Assembly (NCBI GenBank): GCA_006218045.1
Contig: VBWB01000018.1
Span: 1 to 61,857, forward strand
Direction: 5' to 3'
DNA: 61,857 bases
Origin: Stygiobacter sp.
Lineage (GTDB): Bacteria > Pseudomonadota > Alphaproteobacteria > Rhodospirillales > Magnetospirillaceae
Shown: piece by piece, positions 7,815 through 17,587 of the stretch
Layout of the letters: every line of letters begins with the position of its first letter
How positions within the stretch are numbered: the first letter of the stretch is position 1
Program-made: the position numbers and the translations under genes
Notes under the pieces: model-generated
Database searches by the model: none
What the model saw: only the letters and a program-made list of their open reading frames with translations
What the model was told of the DNA's origin: nothing

Positions 7815-8085
7815 GATGCTCTCCTGTTTGTATTATTTTTATTGTTGATTATACATGATCGGAGAGTGCCTGTGCGTAATATCATTTTACAGTGGTTTTG
7901 GTAAAATTTTATACGCATGACGCGGGTAGGGCGATTCGGCTGGCGTCCATGGGGGCTCGGGCGGGGCTCTGCGTGCCTTTCATGGCTCACATGTGTGCTT
8001 CGCATGACCGGTGCTTTTAGAGGCCCCCTACCCCTTTGGGCAGGCGGCGGGTAGCTGCCCCCGCCAAAAAGTGTAGCTCACGGCG

Positions 8086-8114
8086 TTGACTCAGACGTGC
8101 CTAAACGCTAAACA
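8086..8114 (+). promoter_or_regulatory. Probable sigma-70 promoter of sdhCDAB
   Basis: TTGACT, a 17-base spacer and TAAACA lie about 70 bases before sdhC. The promoter is in the 369-base gap 7815-8183 between the divergent zinc-ribbon and sdhC genes. The rest of that gap contains an AT-rich stretch (7830-7915) likely to hold the minus-strand promoter and a tandem TTGCCGCA pair at 8116-8135. No gene is supported in it. Confidence 0.5.
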
Positions 8115-8183
8115 CTTGCCGCACATTGCCGCATGTAGGGGGCGTTTTTGCCCCGCACTTCAGAAGTCTCGGGGGCCCAATCC

Positions 8184-8564
8184 ATGAGCACGCGCAACCG
8201 GCCGCTTTCTCCGCATCTCGACGTTTATCGCCTGCCCTTGCTGGCGATCATGTCCATCACCCACCGCATTACCGGCGTCGGCCTGGTGATCGGCTTGTTC
8301 GCCCTGGCCTGGTGGCTGTGCGCCGCCGCCTCGGGCCCCGCAGAATTCGCTGTCGCCCAGGCGGTGTTCGGCTCGTTCCTGGGCAAGCTGTTCCTGTTCG
8401 GCTGGACGGTCGCCCTGTTCTTCCATCTCAGCCACGGCATCCGCCACCTGTTGTGGGATTCGGGCTGGGGCTTTGAAATTCCGCAGGCTTATCTGTCGGC
8501 CAAGGTAGCGCTGGGCGCCACATTGGTGTTGACGGTGATCGCCTGGATCATCGGTCTGGCCTAA
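8184..8564 (+). CDS. sdhC: Succinate dehydrogenase cytochrome b556 subunit
   Basis: A 126-residue membrane anchor of complex II. It begins MSTRNRPLSPHLDVYRL, the conserved SdhC N terminus, followed by SITHRITGVGL and three membrane helices. His84 in HLSHGIRHL is the expected haem b ligand. The ATG at 8184 is chosen over an upstream ATG at 8148 because family proteins start here. It is the first gene of sdhCDAB, 14 bases before sdhD. Confidence 0.95.
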   Translation: MSTRNRPLSPHLDVYRLPLLAIMSITHRITGVGLVIGLFALAWWLCAAASGPAEFAVAQAVFGSFLGKLFLFGWTVALFFHLSHGIRHLLWDSGWGFEIPQAYLSAKVALGATLVLTVIAWIIGLA

Positions 8565-8578
8565 GGGAGAACATTGAT

Positions 8579-8962
8579 ATGACCACCCTTCGCTCCCCCA
8601 TCGGTCGCGCCCGCGGCCTTGGTTCGGCCAAGTCCGGCATGGGCCATCACTGGTCGACCATCATTACCGCCGTCGGCATGATCCCGCTGACCCTGTGGTT
8701 CGTGGTGTCCATCGCCGGTCTGGCCGGTGCCGACCACGCCGTCTTCACCGCCTGGATCGCCAAGGGGGCTAATGCCGCCCTGCTGATCCTGACCATCGGC
8801 CTGACCTGCTACCACGCGTCGCTGGGTCTGACCATGGTCATCGAGGACTATGTGAGCTGCAAGGCGAAGAAGTTCGCCGCCTTGCTGGCGACCAAGCTGA
8901 TCGCTGCCCTGCTGGCGGTCGGCATGTCCGTTTCGATCCTCAAAGTCGCCATCGGAGGCTAA
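8579..8962 (+). CDS. sdhD: Succinate dehydrogenase membrane anchor subunit
   Basis: A 127-residue protein with three membrane helices. Landmarks are [11 protein letters not shown] at 16-25 and [16 protein letters not shown], whose histidine and following aspartate-tyrosine belong to the haem/quinone region. It anchors the SdhAB head with SdhC. A ribosome-binding site (GGGAGA) precedes ATG 8579. The gene is six bases from sdhA. Confidence 0.95.
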   Translation: MTTLRSPIGRARGLGSAKSGMGHHWSTIITAVGMIPLTLWFVVSIAGLAGADHAVFTAWIAKGANAALLILTIGLTCYHASLGLTMVIEDYVSCKAKKFAALLATKLIAALLAVGMSVSILKVAIGG

Positions 8963-8967
8963 CCGCA

Positions 8968-10712
8968 ATGGCTGCGTACAAGATCATCGACCACACCTAT
9001 GATGTCGTGGTCGTCGGCGCCGGCGGCGCCGGCCTGCGCGCCACCATGGGCATGGGTGCCGCCGGTCTGAAGACCGCCTGCATCACCAAGGTGTTCCCCA
9101 CCCGCTCGCACACCGTGGCCGCCCAGGGCGGCATCGGCGCTTCTCTCGGCAACATGGCCGAGGATAATTGGAAGTGGCACATGTACGACACCGTCAAGGG
9201 GTCGGACTGGCTGGGCGACCAGGACGCCATCGACTTGAACATTTCGGCGTGCCGTTCTCGCGCACTCCGGAAGGCAAGATCTATCAGCGCCCGTTCGGCG
9301 GCCACATGTCCAATTTCGGTGAAAAGCCGGTGCAGCGCGCCTGCGCCGCCGCCGACCGTACCGGCCATGCCATCCTGCACACGCTGTATTCGCAGTCGCT
9401 CAAGCATTCCTGCGAATTCTTCGTCGAATATTTCGCCCTCGACCTGATCATGGAAGACGGTGTCTGCCGCGGCGTCGTCGCCTGGAACCTGGATGACGGT
9501 TCCCTGCATCGCTTCCGCGCCCACAAGGTGGTGCTGGCCTCGGGCGGCTATGGCCGCGCCTATTTCAGCTGCACCTCGGCCCATACCTGCACCGGCGACG
9601 GTCACGGCATGGTGTCGCGCGCCGGTCTGCCGTTGCAGGACATGGAATTCGTGCAGTTCCACCCCACCGGCATCTACGGTTCGGGCTGTCTGATCACCGA
9701 GGGTGCGCGCGGCGAAGGCGGCATCCTGCGCAACTCGGCGGGTGAACGCTTCATGGAGCGTTATGCCCCCACCGCCAAGGATCTGGCCTCGCGCGACGTC
9801 GTCTCGCGCGCCATGACCGTGGAAATCCGCGAGGGCCGCGGCGTCGGCAGCAGCAACGACCACATCTTCCTGCATCTGGATCACCTGGACCCGGCCGATC
9901 TGGAACTGCGTCTGCCCGGCATCTCCGAGACCTCGAAGATTTTCGCCGGCGTCGACGTGACCAAGCAGCCGATCCCGGTGCTGCCGACCGTGCATTACAA
10001 CATGGGCGGTATCCCCACCAATGTGCATGGCGAGGTGCTGCGCCCGACCGCCGACAACCCCGACGCCACCGTCGAGGGCCTGATGGCCATCGGCGAGGCG
10101 GCCTGCGTGTCGGTGCACGGCGCCAACCGTCTGGGCACCAACTCGCTGTTGGACATCGTCGTCTTCGGTCGCGCCGCCGCGCTTCGGGCCGCCGAAACGC
10201 TGAAGCCCGGCACCACCCACAAGCCGCTGGCCAAGGATGCCGGCGACAACGCGGTGGCCCGTTTCGACCGTCTGCGCAACGCCAATGGTTCCCTGCATAC
10301 CAGCGAAATCCGTCTGGCCATGCAAAAGACCATGCAGAACGACGCCGCCGTCTTCCGTACCTCGAAGACCCTGGCCGAAGGCTGCGCCAAGATGGAGGAA
10401 GTTGCCGCCACCTTGTCGCAGATCAAGATCAACGACCGTTCCACCGTGTGGAACTCGGATCTGGTCGAGGCCTTCGAGTTGGAAAACCTGATGGATTGCG
10501 CCCAGGCGACCATCGTGTCGGCGGAAGCCCGGCACGAATCGCGTGGCGCCCATGCCCACGAGGATTATCCGGATCGCGACGACGTCAACTGGCAGAAGCA
10601 CTCGCTGGCCTGGGTCGAGAACGGCAAGGTGAAGCTGGACTACCGTCCGGTCCACACCTATACGCTGACCGACGAGGTCGAGTACATCAAGCCGCAGAAG
10701 CGCGTCTACTAA
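8968..10712 (+). pseudogene. sdhA: Succinate dehydrogenase flavoprotein subunit, interrupted by a short frame-breaking deletion
   Basis: The N-terminal part (8968 to about 9237) encodes the FAD-binding start, including GAGGAGLRA and the flavinylated histidine 48 in SHTVAAQGG, and runs to [11 protein letters not shown]. The frame then changes: the normal continuation [20 protein letters not shown] is in another frame and runs uninterrupted to 10712. Compared with the family, about 13 residues (the EYMCR... segment before LEHFG) are missing, which equals a loss of about 37 bases with net frameshift near 9238. As written, translation would stop at 9447. All later motifs ([26 protein letters not shown]) are intact, so the lesion is isolated. 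It may be a sequence error, because complex II is central and the rest of the operon is intact. Confidence 0.88.
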
Positions 10713-10734
10713 GGCCGGTCAAGGAGAGAAAGAC

Positions 10735-11517
10735 ATGGTCGAATTCGCCCTGCCCGCCAATTCCCGGGTGCAAACCGGCAAGACCTACAAGGCCCCTGCC
10801 GGCGCCAAGAAGGTCAAGTCGTTCAAGATTTACCGCTACGATCCCGATTCGGGGGCCAACCCGCGTCTGGACACCTACGAGATCGATCTCGATGCCTGCG
10901 GCCCCATGGTTTTGGACGCCCTGCTGAAGATCAAGAACGAGATCGACTCGACGCTGACCTTCCGCCGCTCCTGCCGTGAAGGCATCTGCGGCTCCTGCGC
11001 CATGAACATCGACGGCGCCAACACCTTGGCCTGCTTGAAGCCCATCGAGGACATCAAGGGCGACGCCAAGATCTATCCGCTGCCGCATATGCCGGTGATC
11101 AAGGATCTGATCCCTGACCTCACCGTGCCCTATGCCCAGCTGGCGTCGATCAAGCCGTGGATGCAGACTCAGACGCCGCCGCCGCCCGATGGCGAGCGGC
11201 TGCAATCGCCGGAAGAGCGTGAAAAGCTCGATGGCATGTGGGAATGCATCCTGTGCTTCTGCTGCCAGACCAGTTGCCCCAGCTACTGGTGGAACGGCGA
11301 TCGTTATCTCGGCCCGGCGGTCCTGTTGCAGGCCGCCCGCTGGATCCACGATTCCCGCGATGAAATGACCGGTGAACGCCTCGATGCGCTGGAAGACCCC
11401 TTCAAGCTGTATCGCTGCCACACCATCATGAACTGCACCAAGACCTGCCCCAAGGGGCTGAACCCGGCCCAGGCCATCGGTTCGATCAAGACCAAGCTGT
11501 TGCAGCGCGGCGTCTGA
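10735..11517 (+). CDS. sdhB: Succinate dehydrogenase iron-sulfur subunit
   Basis: A 260-residue subunit that carries electrons from FAD to quinone. The [2Fe-2S] ligands are in [16 protein letters not shown], the [4Fe-4S] ligands in [12 protein letters not shown], and the [3Fe-4S] ligands in [17 protein letters not shown]. Length and cysteine pattern are normal. It lies 22 bases after sdhA with GGAGAG upstream of the ATG, and is the last gene before a strong terminator. Confidence 0.97.
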   Translation: MVEFALPANSRVQTGKTYKAPAGAKKVKSFKIYRYDPDSGANPRLDTYEIDLDACGPMVLDALLKIKNEIDSTLTFRRSCREGICGSCAMNIDGANTLACLKPIEDIKGDAKIYPLPHMPVIKDLIPDLTVPYAQLASIKPWMQTQTPPPPDGERLQSPEEREKLDGMWECILCFCCQTSCPSYWWNGDRYLGPAVLLQAARWIHDSRDEMTGERLDALEDPFKLYRCHTIMNCTKTCPKGLNPAQAIGSIKTKLLQRGV

Positions 11518-11536
11518 TCCGGTCTGAAACGATCAA

Positions 11537-11567
11537 CCCCGCCAGAGATGCTCTGGCGGGGTTTTTT
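11537..11567 (+). terminator. Rho-independent terminator of the sdh operon
   Basis: A perfect 11-base stem (CCCCGCCAGAG / CTCTGGCGGGG) with a three-base loop is followed by six T residues, 20 bases after the sdhB stop. Confidence 0.95.
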
Positions 11568-11571
11568 GTTT

Positions 11572-12273
11572 CTATTCCTCGAAGTGCTGGCCCCAGCTTC
11601 CCGGCGGCAGGGTGTACGAGCCCCCCGACGGGTATAACGGCGCCTGGGATGGCGGCACGGTCAGGATGGGGGCGGGGGCCATGTCCGGCTTGCCGGCGAT
11701 GTCGGCGGGGGTCAGCGGGCGATAGGGGACGGTGGCGGGGGCCGCCATGGCCGGAGCGGCGGTCCCGGCGGCCTGAGGGTCCATGCCGGCTTGGCTTGCC
11801 GCCGGCGTTTGCATGGGGGTTTGCGGGCCGGCGGGCAAGGTGGCGGACACCGCCTGTTGTTGGCCGTCCGGCAGGGCGATGCGCGGCTTCGGCTTCATCT
11901 TGCCGGTCCGCTTCTGCCATTCCGCCACCGCCTTTTCGTTAGAGGGGTTGATCAACACCCCCTTGGCATCGGTCATTTCCGGGTGATAGCAGGTAAAGGT
12001 GGATTGATGCGGCGCGGTGATCCGGCATTGATAGCGCAGGGTCTTTTGGTGGCGGCTGAAATACCCATATTCACCACAGGCATAGGCGGCTTCCGCTTCC
12101 ACCTCGGCCCAAGGGGTGCTGCCGGCATGGCATATGGTGACCGCGCCTCGGCTGGTGACGGTGTTGAGCGGCTTGTCGATCAGGCTGTCGAGGCCATGAT
12201 CGGCGAAGGGCGCCTCGGCGCAGGCGGCGAGCATGGCGGCTAAGACAAACAGGGCAAAGGGGGGGGCGCGCAT
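11572..12273 (-). CDS. Putative lipoprotein with proline/alanine-rich C-terminal half
   Basis: The 233-residue product has a signal sequence ending in a lipobox (AAMLAAC, Cys at residue 18). The first half of the mature protein contains several cysteines and an ICHAGSTPW / YQCRITAPH region. The second half is low-complexity, rich in Pro, Ala and Gln, suggesting a flexible cell-wall-spanning segment. No family is recognised. An in-frame ATG at 12291 is an alternative start; the one at 12273 gives the better signal peptide. It is convergent with the sdh operon. Confidence 0.65.
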   Translation of the reverse strand: MRAPPFALFVLAAMLAACAEAPFADHGLDSLIDKPLNTVTSRGAVTICHAGSTPWAEVEAEAAYACGEYGYFSRHQKTLRYQCRITAPHQSTFTCYHPEMTDAKGVLINPSNEKAVAEWQKRTGKMKPKPRIALPDGQQQAVSATLPAGPQTPMQTPAASQAGMDPQAAGTAAPAMAAPATVPYRPLTPADIAGKPDMAPAPILTVPPSQAPLYPSGGSYTLPPGSWGQHFEE

Positions 12274-12360
12274 GACTGGCTCGCTGAGCATGGGATGGAT
12301 GTATCTCTTGTTTATCCCACCCCCGCCCGTGGGGAAAGAGGATATAGGGTCCAGACCTTG

Positions 12361-12389
12361 TTGTTCTAAGACGTATGGCAGGGTAAGAT
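12361..12389 (+). promoter_or_regulatory. Possible promoter of the DHH phosphoesterase gene
   Basis: TTGTTC, a 17-base spacer and TAAGAT lie 32 bases before the AGGAGG-preceded ATG at 12421. The match is moderate only. Confidence 0.35.
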
Positions 12390-12420
12390 TTGCACCTTGG
12401 TTGCGGGAAGGAGGAATAAC

Positions 12421-13353
12421 ATGTCCGACGGCAAGAAATTCCGTTTGGTCACGCGCAGTGATTTCGACGGCTTGGTGTGTGCCGTCCTGCTTAAGCAATT
12501 GGATATCATCGACGATATCAAGTTCGTCCATCCCAAGGATATGCAGGACGGGGTCATCGATATCGGTCCCAACGACATCAGCACCAATCTTCCCTATGTG
12601 GATGGCGTGCACATCGCCTTCGACCACCATCTGTCGGAAACCATCCGCGTCGGCCAGAAGGACAACCACATCATCGACCCCAAGGCGCCGTCGGCGGCCC
12701 GCGTGGTCTATGATTATTACGGCGGTGCCGTGCGCTTCCCGGCGGCCTGGGACAAGATGATGGAAGAGGTCGACAAGGCCGACAGCGCCCAGTACTCGCT
12801 GGACGACATCATTTCGCCCACCGGCTGGACGGTGCTGAACTACATCATGGATGCTCGCACCGGCCTGGGTCGCTTCCGTGATTTCCGCATCTCCAATTAT
12901 CAGTTGATGATGGAACTGATCGATTATTGCCGTAACCACACCATCGAGCAAATCATGGCTCTGCCCGATGTCAAGGAACGGACCGATCTGTTCTTCGAGC
13001 ACGAGGAAAAGGCCAAGGAACAGCTGCTGCGCTGCTCCAAGGTTTACAAGAACCTGATCGTTCTTGACCTTCGTAACGAAGAGACCATCTACGCCTGCAA
13101 CCGCTTCATGATTTATGCGCTCTATCCGCAGTGCAACATCTCCATCCATGTGTTGTGGGGGCTGAAGCAGCAGAACACCGTGTTCGCCATCGGCCGCTCC
13201 ATCGTCAACCGCTCGGCCAAGACCAATGTGGGCGAGTTGTGCTTGGGCTATGGCGGCGGTGGCCATGAAAAGGCCGGCACCTGTCAGGTCGGCAACAACG
13301 ACGCCCCCAAGGTGTTGGAAGAGCTGATCGCCAAGATCAACGCCGACGGCTGA
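12421..13353 (+). CDS. DHH/DHHA1-family phosphoesterase
   Basis: A 310-residue protein. Metal-binding motifs are TRSDFDG (Asp14, Asp16), FDHH (Asp68-His69-His70) and the C-terminal DHHA1 signature GYGGGGHEKAG. Members of this group are exopolyphosphatases or nano-RNA/cyclic-dinucleotide phosphodiesterases; the exact substrate cannot be assigned. The start at 12421 has a consensus AGGAGG site eight bases upstream. It appears monocistronic, ending at a strong bidirectional terminator. Confidence 0.88.
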   Translation: MSDGKKFRLVTRSDFDGLVCAVLLKQLDIIDDIKFVHPKDMQDGVIDIGPNDISTNLPYVDGVHIAFDHHLSETIRVGQKDNHIIDPKAPSAARVVYDYYGGAVRFPAAWDKMMEEVDKADSAQYSLDDIISPTGWTVLNYIMDARTGLGRFRDFRISNYQLMMELIDYCRNHTIEQIMALPDVKERTDLFFEHEEKAKEQLLRCSKVYKNLIVLDLRNEETIYACNRFMIYALYPQCNISIHVLWGLKQQNTVFAIGRSIVNRSAKTNVGELCLGYGGGGHEKAGTCQVGNNDAPKVLEELIAKINADG

Positions 13354-13392
13354 TCGCGTCGCTGAAAAAGCGGGAAAAGGCTGGGAAAATCT

Positions 13393-13428
13393 GGAAAAGG
13401 GCGCGGGTACCCACCCGCGCCCTTTTCC
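13393..13428. terminator. Strong hairpin terminator after the DHH gene
   Basis: A perfect 16-base stem runs from GGAAAAGGGCGCGGGT to its complement, with an ACCC loop and A- and T-rich flanks on the two sides. Confidence 0.85.
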
Positions 13429-13459
13429 TTTGCCCCCCTTTGGGGTAGGCTGCGCGGCC

Positions 13460-14614
13460 ATGAACGAAGGCCCACTCTTTGAATATCGCAGCCGCCTGCG
13501 CGCGGGGCAGGTCCGCCCCGATCCGGCGCAGGAATTGGCGGTGGAAAAACTGCAAAGCCTGTCCAAGGCGGTTCGCGGCTATCGCCCCAGCGCCGGTGAA
13601 AAGGGCTGGCTGGCCCGCTTCGGCCTGGGTGGCAAGACCATGGCGCCGGCGGGGTTGCAATGGCATCCCGGCGATTGCGAGGACGGCAATCCGCGCCAGG
13701 GCCTGTACATCTTCGGCGAAGTCGGGCGCGGCAAATCCATGCTGATGGATTTGTTCTACGAATTCACCAACATGCCGGGCAAGCGCCGGGTGCATTTCCA
13801 CGAATTCATGCGCGATGTCCACGCCGCCATGCATGTATGGCGCAAATCCGGTGGTGCCGATCCCATTCCGGCCTTGGCCAAGCAATTGGCCGACAATGCC
13901 TGGCTGTTATGCCTGGACGAATTGCAGGTCACCGACATCGCCGACGCCATGATCGTCGGGCGTCTGTTCCAGCACCTGCTGGATAACGGTGTGGTGGTGG
14001 TCATCACCTCGAACCGGGCGCCCAGGGATCTGTACAAGGACGGCTTGCAGCGTCAGCGCTTCGTGCCCTTCATCGAACTGATGGCCCAGCGTCTGGACCT
14101 GCTGGAACTGGATTCGGAACGGGATTACCGGCTGGGACGCAAGCGCGGCTTGCAGGTTTACCATTTCCCCAACGGCCCGGCGGCCGAGGCGGAACTGGAC
14201 AAGAATTTCGCCCGCCTGACCGATGGGGCGGTGGCCCGGCCCGACCAGGTGATGGTCAATGGCCGGGTGTTGGACATTCCGCGCGCCGCCGTTGGCGTCG
14301 CCCGCTTCAGCTTCCGCGAATTATGCGGCCGTCCGCTGGGGCCGTCCGATTATCTGGAACTGGCCAGCCAGTTCCATACCCTGGTGCTGTCGGGTATCCC
14401 GCTGCTGTCGCCGGAAAACAAGGACGAAGCCCGGCGCTTCGTCACCCTGGTCGATGCCCTTTACGAGCACAAGGTGACGCTGATCTGTTCGGCGGCGGCG
14501 GCGCCGGAAAGCCTGTACCCCACCGGGATCGGCGCCTTCGAGTTCCAGCGCACGGTGTCGCGCCTGATGGAGATGCAGGCGGACGATTACGTCACCCGCC
14601 AGCACATCAGTTAG
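13460..14614 (+). CDS. zapE: Cell division ATPase ZapE (AFG1 family)
   Basis: A 384-residue AAA+ protein. Walker A is GEVGRGKS (Lys92), Walker B is LCLDELQVTD, and the family-specific sequences FHEFMRDVH and SNRAPRDLYKDGLQR are present. ZapE associates with the Z-ring and destabilises FtsZ polymers in E. coli; the mitochondrial relative is LACE1/AFG1. Start taken at ATG 13460, where family homology begins. Length is normal. Confidence 0.92.
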   Translation: MNEGPLFEYRSRLRAGQVRPDPAQELAVEKLQSLSKAVRGYRPSAGEKGWLARFGLGGKTMAPAGLQWHPGDCEDGNPRQGLYIFGEVGRGKSMLMDLFYEFTNMPGKRRVHFHEFMRDVHAAMHVWRKSGGADPIPALAKQLADNAWLLCLDELQVTDIADAMIVGRLFQHLLDNGVVVVITSNRAPRDLYKDGLQRQRFVPFIELMAQRLDLLELDSERDYRLGRKRGLQVYHFPNGPAAEAELDKNFARLTDGAVARPDQVMVNGRVLDIPRAAVGVARFSFRELCGRPLGPSDYLELASQFHTLVLSGIPLLSPENKDEARRFVTLVDALYEHKVTLICSAAAAPESLYPTGIGAFEFQRTVSRLMEMQADDYVTRQHIS

Positions 14615-14667
14615 TCGGGGAAAAGTACGCCAAGGCAAAGCCTACGGACTGTTTCACGGTCGACACA

Positions 14668-15987
14668 TCAGTTGAAACCGGGCAGGGTCAGGCGGAAGCG
14701 GGCACCGCCACCGGCGACGTTTTCCGCGCTCAGTTCGCCGCCATGGTCGCGGACGATGCCATAGCTGATCCACAGGCCCAGGCCGGTGCCCTGGCCCACC
14801 GGCTTGGTGGTGAAGAACGGGTCGAACACCTTGCCCAGGTTTTCCGCCGCGATGCCGGCGCCGGAATCGGTGATGTCCACCACCACCGTGCCTCCGTCCA
14901 GCCGACCGCTGACGGTGATGCGGGCATGGCTGCCCTGGCCCTCCACCGCGTCGAGGGCGTTTTCCATCAGATTGACCATGACCTGATGCAATTGTCCGGC
15001 ATGGCCGGGAACCAGCAGGATTTCCGCCAGTTCAAGATCGGGAACCGGCGGCGCCTTGCGCCCCTTGATCACCCATTGAACGGCATTTTCGGCGATCTCG
15101 GCCAGATTGACCGGCTGGGCGGCGCCGCCTTGGCTGAACGACAGCCGCTTCAGTGACTTGACGATGTCGGCGACCCGCTGCGCCCCCTCTTGGGTGCCGG
15201 CGATCAGCGCCGGAAGATCGGCCATCAGCGCGTCGACGCGCAAGGATTTGCGCAAGGACTCGCGCTCGGTCTCGCTGACGCCTTGGTGGATCACCCCCAG
15301 ATAGGCCTCCAGCCGTTCGCGGTACTTGGTCAGCGCATGGACATTGCCGACGATGAAGCTGATGGGGTTGTTGAGTTCATGGGCGACGCCGGCGATCAGA
15401 CGGCCCAGCGACGCCATCTTTTCCTGCTGCACCAATTGCGCCTGGGCTTGCTTCAAGGCCTCGTAGGCGCGGCGCAACTCGCCCACCGGGCGTCCGGTCA
15501 GCACGGTGCCGGCGGGCAGGCCGCGATGGTCCAAAAGGGTGGCGCAGGTCAGCGCCACCGGATCGGTGGTGCCGGTGCCGCCGTGGATGAAGCGGATTTC
15601 GCGGTCCTCGCCGCGGGCCGCCTCCAGCCAGTGGCTGACCGGGCCGGCGCCCGAGGCCAGCAGGGTGTCGATGGGGCGGCCGATCAGGTCGATCTCGGCC
15701 ATGTCGGTGAGGCGCAGGAAGGCCAGGTTGACCTGTTGGATGCGGCCCTTGGAATCGCAGACCACCAGGATGTCCGACACCGATGACAGCACCGAGGTGA
15801 TGAAGCGCTGGGCTTCCTCCAGCGCCGTGTTCTTTTCCTCCAGCTCGATTTCGTACTGGATCAGGTCGGAATAGACTTCCTCCATCTTGCGGATCACTTC
15901 GATCCACGCCGCTTCCTGTGCCTGGGCGATGTCGCCATCGGCCAGTTCCGGCGCCATGGGGAAGGCGGGGGGCTGCACTCCGGCCAT
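14668..15987 (-). CDS. hupT: Sensor histidine kinase HupT (hydrogenase regulation)
   Basis: A 439-residue soluble kinase. Residues 27-65 form the coiled coil IRKMEEVYSDL..., typical of HupT/HoxJ, followed by a PAS domain (about 60-170), the H box GVAHELNNPISF with phospho-acceptor His203, and a catalytic domain with N box (NLMENALDAV), DSGAGI and GTGLGLWIS. No membrane segment is present, as expected for a kinase that binds the soluble H2 sensor HupUV, which is encoded at 43023-45430. Start and stop of hupR and hupT overlap by one base (TGATG), so the two are co-translated. The HupT assignment rests on the N-terminal sequence and the linked hydrogenase genes. Confidence 0.87.
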   Translation of the reverse strand: MAGVQPPAFPMAPELADGDIAQAQEAAWIEVIRKMEEVYSDLIQYEIELEEKNTALEEAQRFITSVLSSVSDILVVCDSKGRIQQVNLAFLRLTDMAEIDLIGRPIDTLLASGAGPVSHWLEAARGEDREIRFIHGGTGTTDPVALTCATLLDHRGLPAGTVLTGRPVGELRRAYEALKQAQAQLVQQEKMASLGRLIAGVAHELNNPISFIVGNVHALTKYRERLEAYLGVIHQGVSETERESLRKSLRVDALMADLPALIAGTQEGAQRVADIVKSLKRLSFSQGGAAQPVNLAEIAENAVQWVIKGRKAPPVPDLELAEILLVPGHAGQLHQVMVNLMENALDAVEGQGSHARITVSGRLDGGTVVVDITDSGAGIAAENLGKVFDPFFTTKPVGQGTGLGLWISYGIVRDHGGELSAENVAGGGARFRLTLPGFN

Positions 15988-17423
15988 CAGTCCGGGCGCT
16001 CCAGCCCGTGACGGGCCAGCTTGGCCCGCAATCCCACCCGGCTCAAGCCCAGTTCCTCGGCGACGCGGCTGATGTTCCAGTGATGGCGTTGCAGGGTTTC
16101 GGCCAGGATGCGGGCTTCCAGCCCATCCACCTGTTCGCGCAGGGTTTGGCCCACGGGCTGGCTGGCGCTGGCCGCCGGCCGGCGGTGGCGGATGCGCGGG
16201 CTCAGCAGTTCCGGGCCGATGATCGGGGCCTCGGCCAGGGCGACCATGCGCTGCATCTCGTTCATCAATTCGCGCACATTGCCGGGCCAGTCATGGGCCG
16301 ACAACAGGGCCATGGCGGCGGGCGACAGTTGGGTGACATCCTTGCCGAAATTGCGGGCGGTGTCGGCCAGCAGCCGCGTGGTCAGGATGGCGATGTCCTG
16401 GGGGCGGTCGCGCAGCGGCGGGATATGGATGGGAAAGGCAGCCAGGCGGTAATAAAGATCGCGGCGGAAGTGTTTGTCGTGGACGTCCTGCTCCAGGTTG
16501 CGGTTGGTGGCGGCGATGACCCGCACATCGACCTTGCGGGTCAGGCGGGCGCCCAAGGGGCGGATTTCGCCTTCTTGCAGCACGCGCAGCAACTTGACCT
16601 GGAAGGCGGGCGAGGTCTCGCCGATCTCGTCCAAAAAGATGGTGCCGCCATCGGCCTGCTCGAACAGGCCGATACGGTCTTCATAGGCGCCGGTGAAGGC
16701 GCCCTTCTTGCAGCCGAACAATTCGGATTCCAGCAACTGGTCGGGTAGGGCGCCGCAATTCTCGACGACGAAGGGCTTGGATCCGCGCGGTGAATTGTAA
16801 TGGATGGCACGGGCCAGCAATTCCTTGCCGGTGCCCGATTCGCCGGTGATCAGCACCGAGATGTCGAAGGCGGCGACGCGGCTGGCCATGTCGATGGCCT
16901 CGGTCAGGGGCGAGTGCGGCGCGTGGGCGATGCGGTCGAAATGGTGGGCGCGCCGGAGCCGGCTGGTTTTTTGCGCCACTTGGCTTTCCAGCATGGCCGG
17001 AGCCACTTTGAGGTCCAGCGACGCCTGGGCCGAGGCGCTTTGCAACCGCCACAGCCGCAACCCCTCGCGGATGGTGCGGATCAGCTCGTCCGGTTCCCAC
17101 GGCTTGGTGATGTATTGGTAGATGCCGGCCTCGTTGATGCCGGCGATGATGTCTTCCGACGCGGTGTAGCCGGAAATGATCATGCGCACCGGGTCGGGCC
17201 AGCGCTCGCGCACCGTGCGCAGGAAGTCGACGCCCTGCATCCCCGGCATGCGCTGGTCGCACAAGATGGCATGGACCATTTCCTGGTCCAGCACGCTCTC
17301 GGCCTCTGCGGCGTTGGAGGCGGTCAACACCCGGAATTCGTCGCCGAGAACCCGGCGCAAGGCCTCTTGCGACTGCCGCTCGTCGTCGATAACCAGGATG
17401 ATCGGCAGCTTGCTCAAGGTCAT
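15987..17423 (-). CDS. hupR: Sigma-54-dependent response regulator HupR/HoxA
   Basis: A 478-residue NtrC-type regulator. The receiver domain (1-125) has phospho-acceptor Asp56 in LCDQRMPG. The AAA+ domain has Walker A GESGTGKE, an intact sigma-54 contact loop GAFTGA and RVIAATNR. The C terminus is a Fis-type helix-turn-helix ([20 protein letters not shown]). The intact GAFTGA implies action at sigma-54 promoters, unlike Rhodobacter capsulatus HupR, which has lost it. A matching -24/-12 promoter is in front of hybO (36207-36221). In characterised HupR/HoxA systems the unphosphorylated regulator is the active form. Confidence 0.88.
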   Translation of the reverse strand: MTLSKLPIILVIDDERQSQEALRRVLGDEFRVLTASNAAEAESVLDQEMVHAILCDQRMPGMQGVDFLRTVRERWPDPVRMIISGYTASEDIIAGINEAGIYQYITKPWEPDELIRTIREGLRLWRLQSASAQASLDLKVAPAMLESQVAQKTSRLRRAHHFDRIAHAPHSPLTEAIDMASRVAAFDISVLITGESGTGKELLARAIHYNSPRGSKPFVVENCGALPDQLLESELFGCKKGAFTGAYEDRIGLFEQADGGTIFLDEIGETSPAFQVKLLRVLQEGEIRPLGARLTRKVDVRVIAATNRNLEQDVHDKHFRRDLYYRLAAFPIHIPPLRDRPQDIAILTTRLLADTARNFGKDVTQLSPAAMALLSAHDWPGNVRELMNEMQRMVALAEAPIIGPELLSPRIRHRRPAASASQPVGQTLREQVDGLEARILAETLQRHHWNISRVAEELGLSRVGLRAKLARHGLERPD

Positions 17424-17544
17424 GGCCTAGCCAGAGGAAAACCGGGGACATTGTGGGTGGGAAGCGGCGCCCGAATCAAGGGGCCGTTGGTGAAAATGGA
17501 TCGGCTGTTTATCGCCCGTTCAAACTGGACGCGAATGATTATCA

Positions 17545-17559
17545 CATACCTTTGGTATG
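17545..17559. promoter_or_regulatory. 15-base palindrome upstream of the PilZ gene
   Basis: CATACC-TTT-GGTATG is a perfect inverted repeat in the divergent hupR/PilZ spacer, 28 bases before the PilZ start. It could be an operator; no regulator is identified. Confidence 0.35.
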
Positions 17560-17587
17560 AAAGGTGTGTCCACCAGAGGGAGCCGGC

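Noticed and set aside
7845-7859. FNR-like TTGAT-N4 half site upstream of the zinc-ribbon gene
   Set aside because: Only one half matches; the other half (CATGA) is too far from ATCAA to claim an anaerobic box.
7811-8005. 64-codon minus-strand frame in the hemerythrin/sdh spacer
   Set aside because: No ribosome-binding site, unusual composition, and it overlaps the start of the zinc-ribbon gene.
9225-9260. Programmed frameshift or translational bypass in sdhA or msbA
   Set aside because: Conserved residues are absent from the DNA, not merely out of frame, and no slippery sequence or stimulatory structure is seen; deletion or sequence error fits better.
8997-10655. 552-codon minus-strand frame opposite sdhA
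   Set aside because: It is long only because the GC-rich antisense frame lacks stops; SdhA motifs lie on the plus strand.
15987-17423. Assignment of the regulator as generic NtrC or ZraR
   Set aside because: The partner kinase has the HupT-type soluble N terminus and all other hydrogenase-control genes are in the window, which favours HupR/HoxA.
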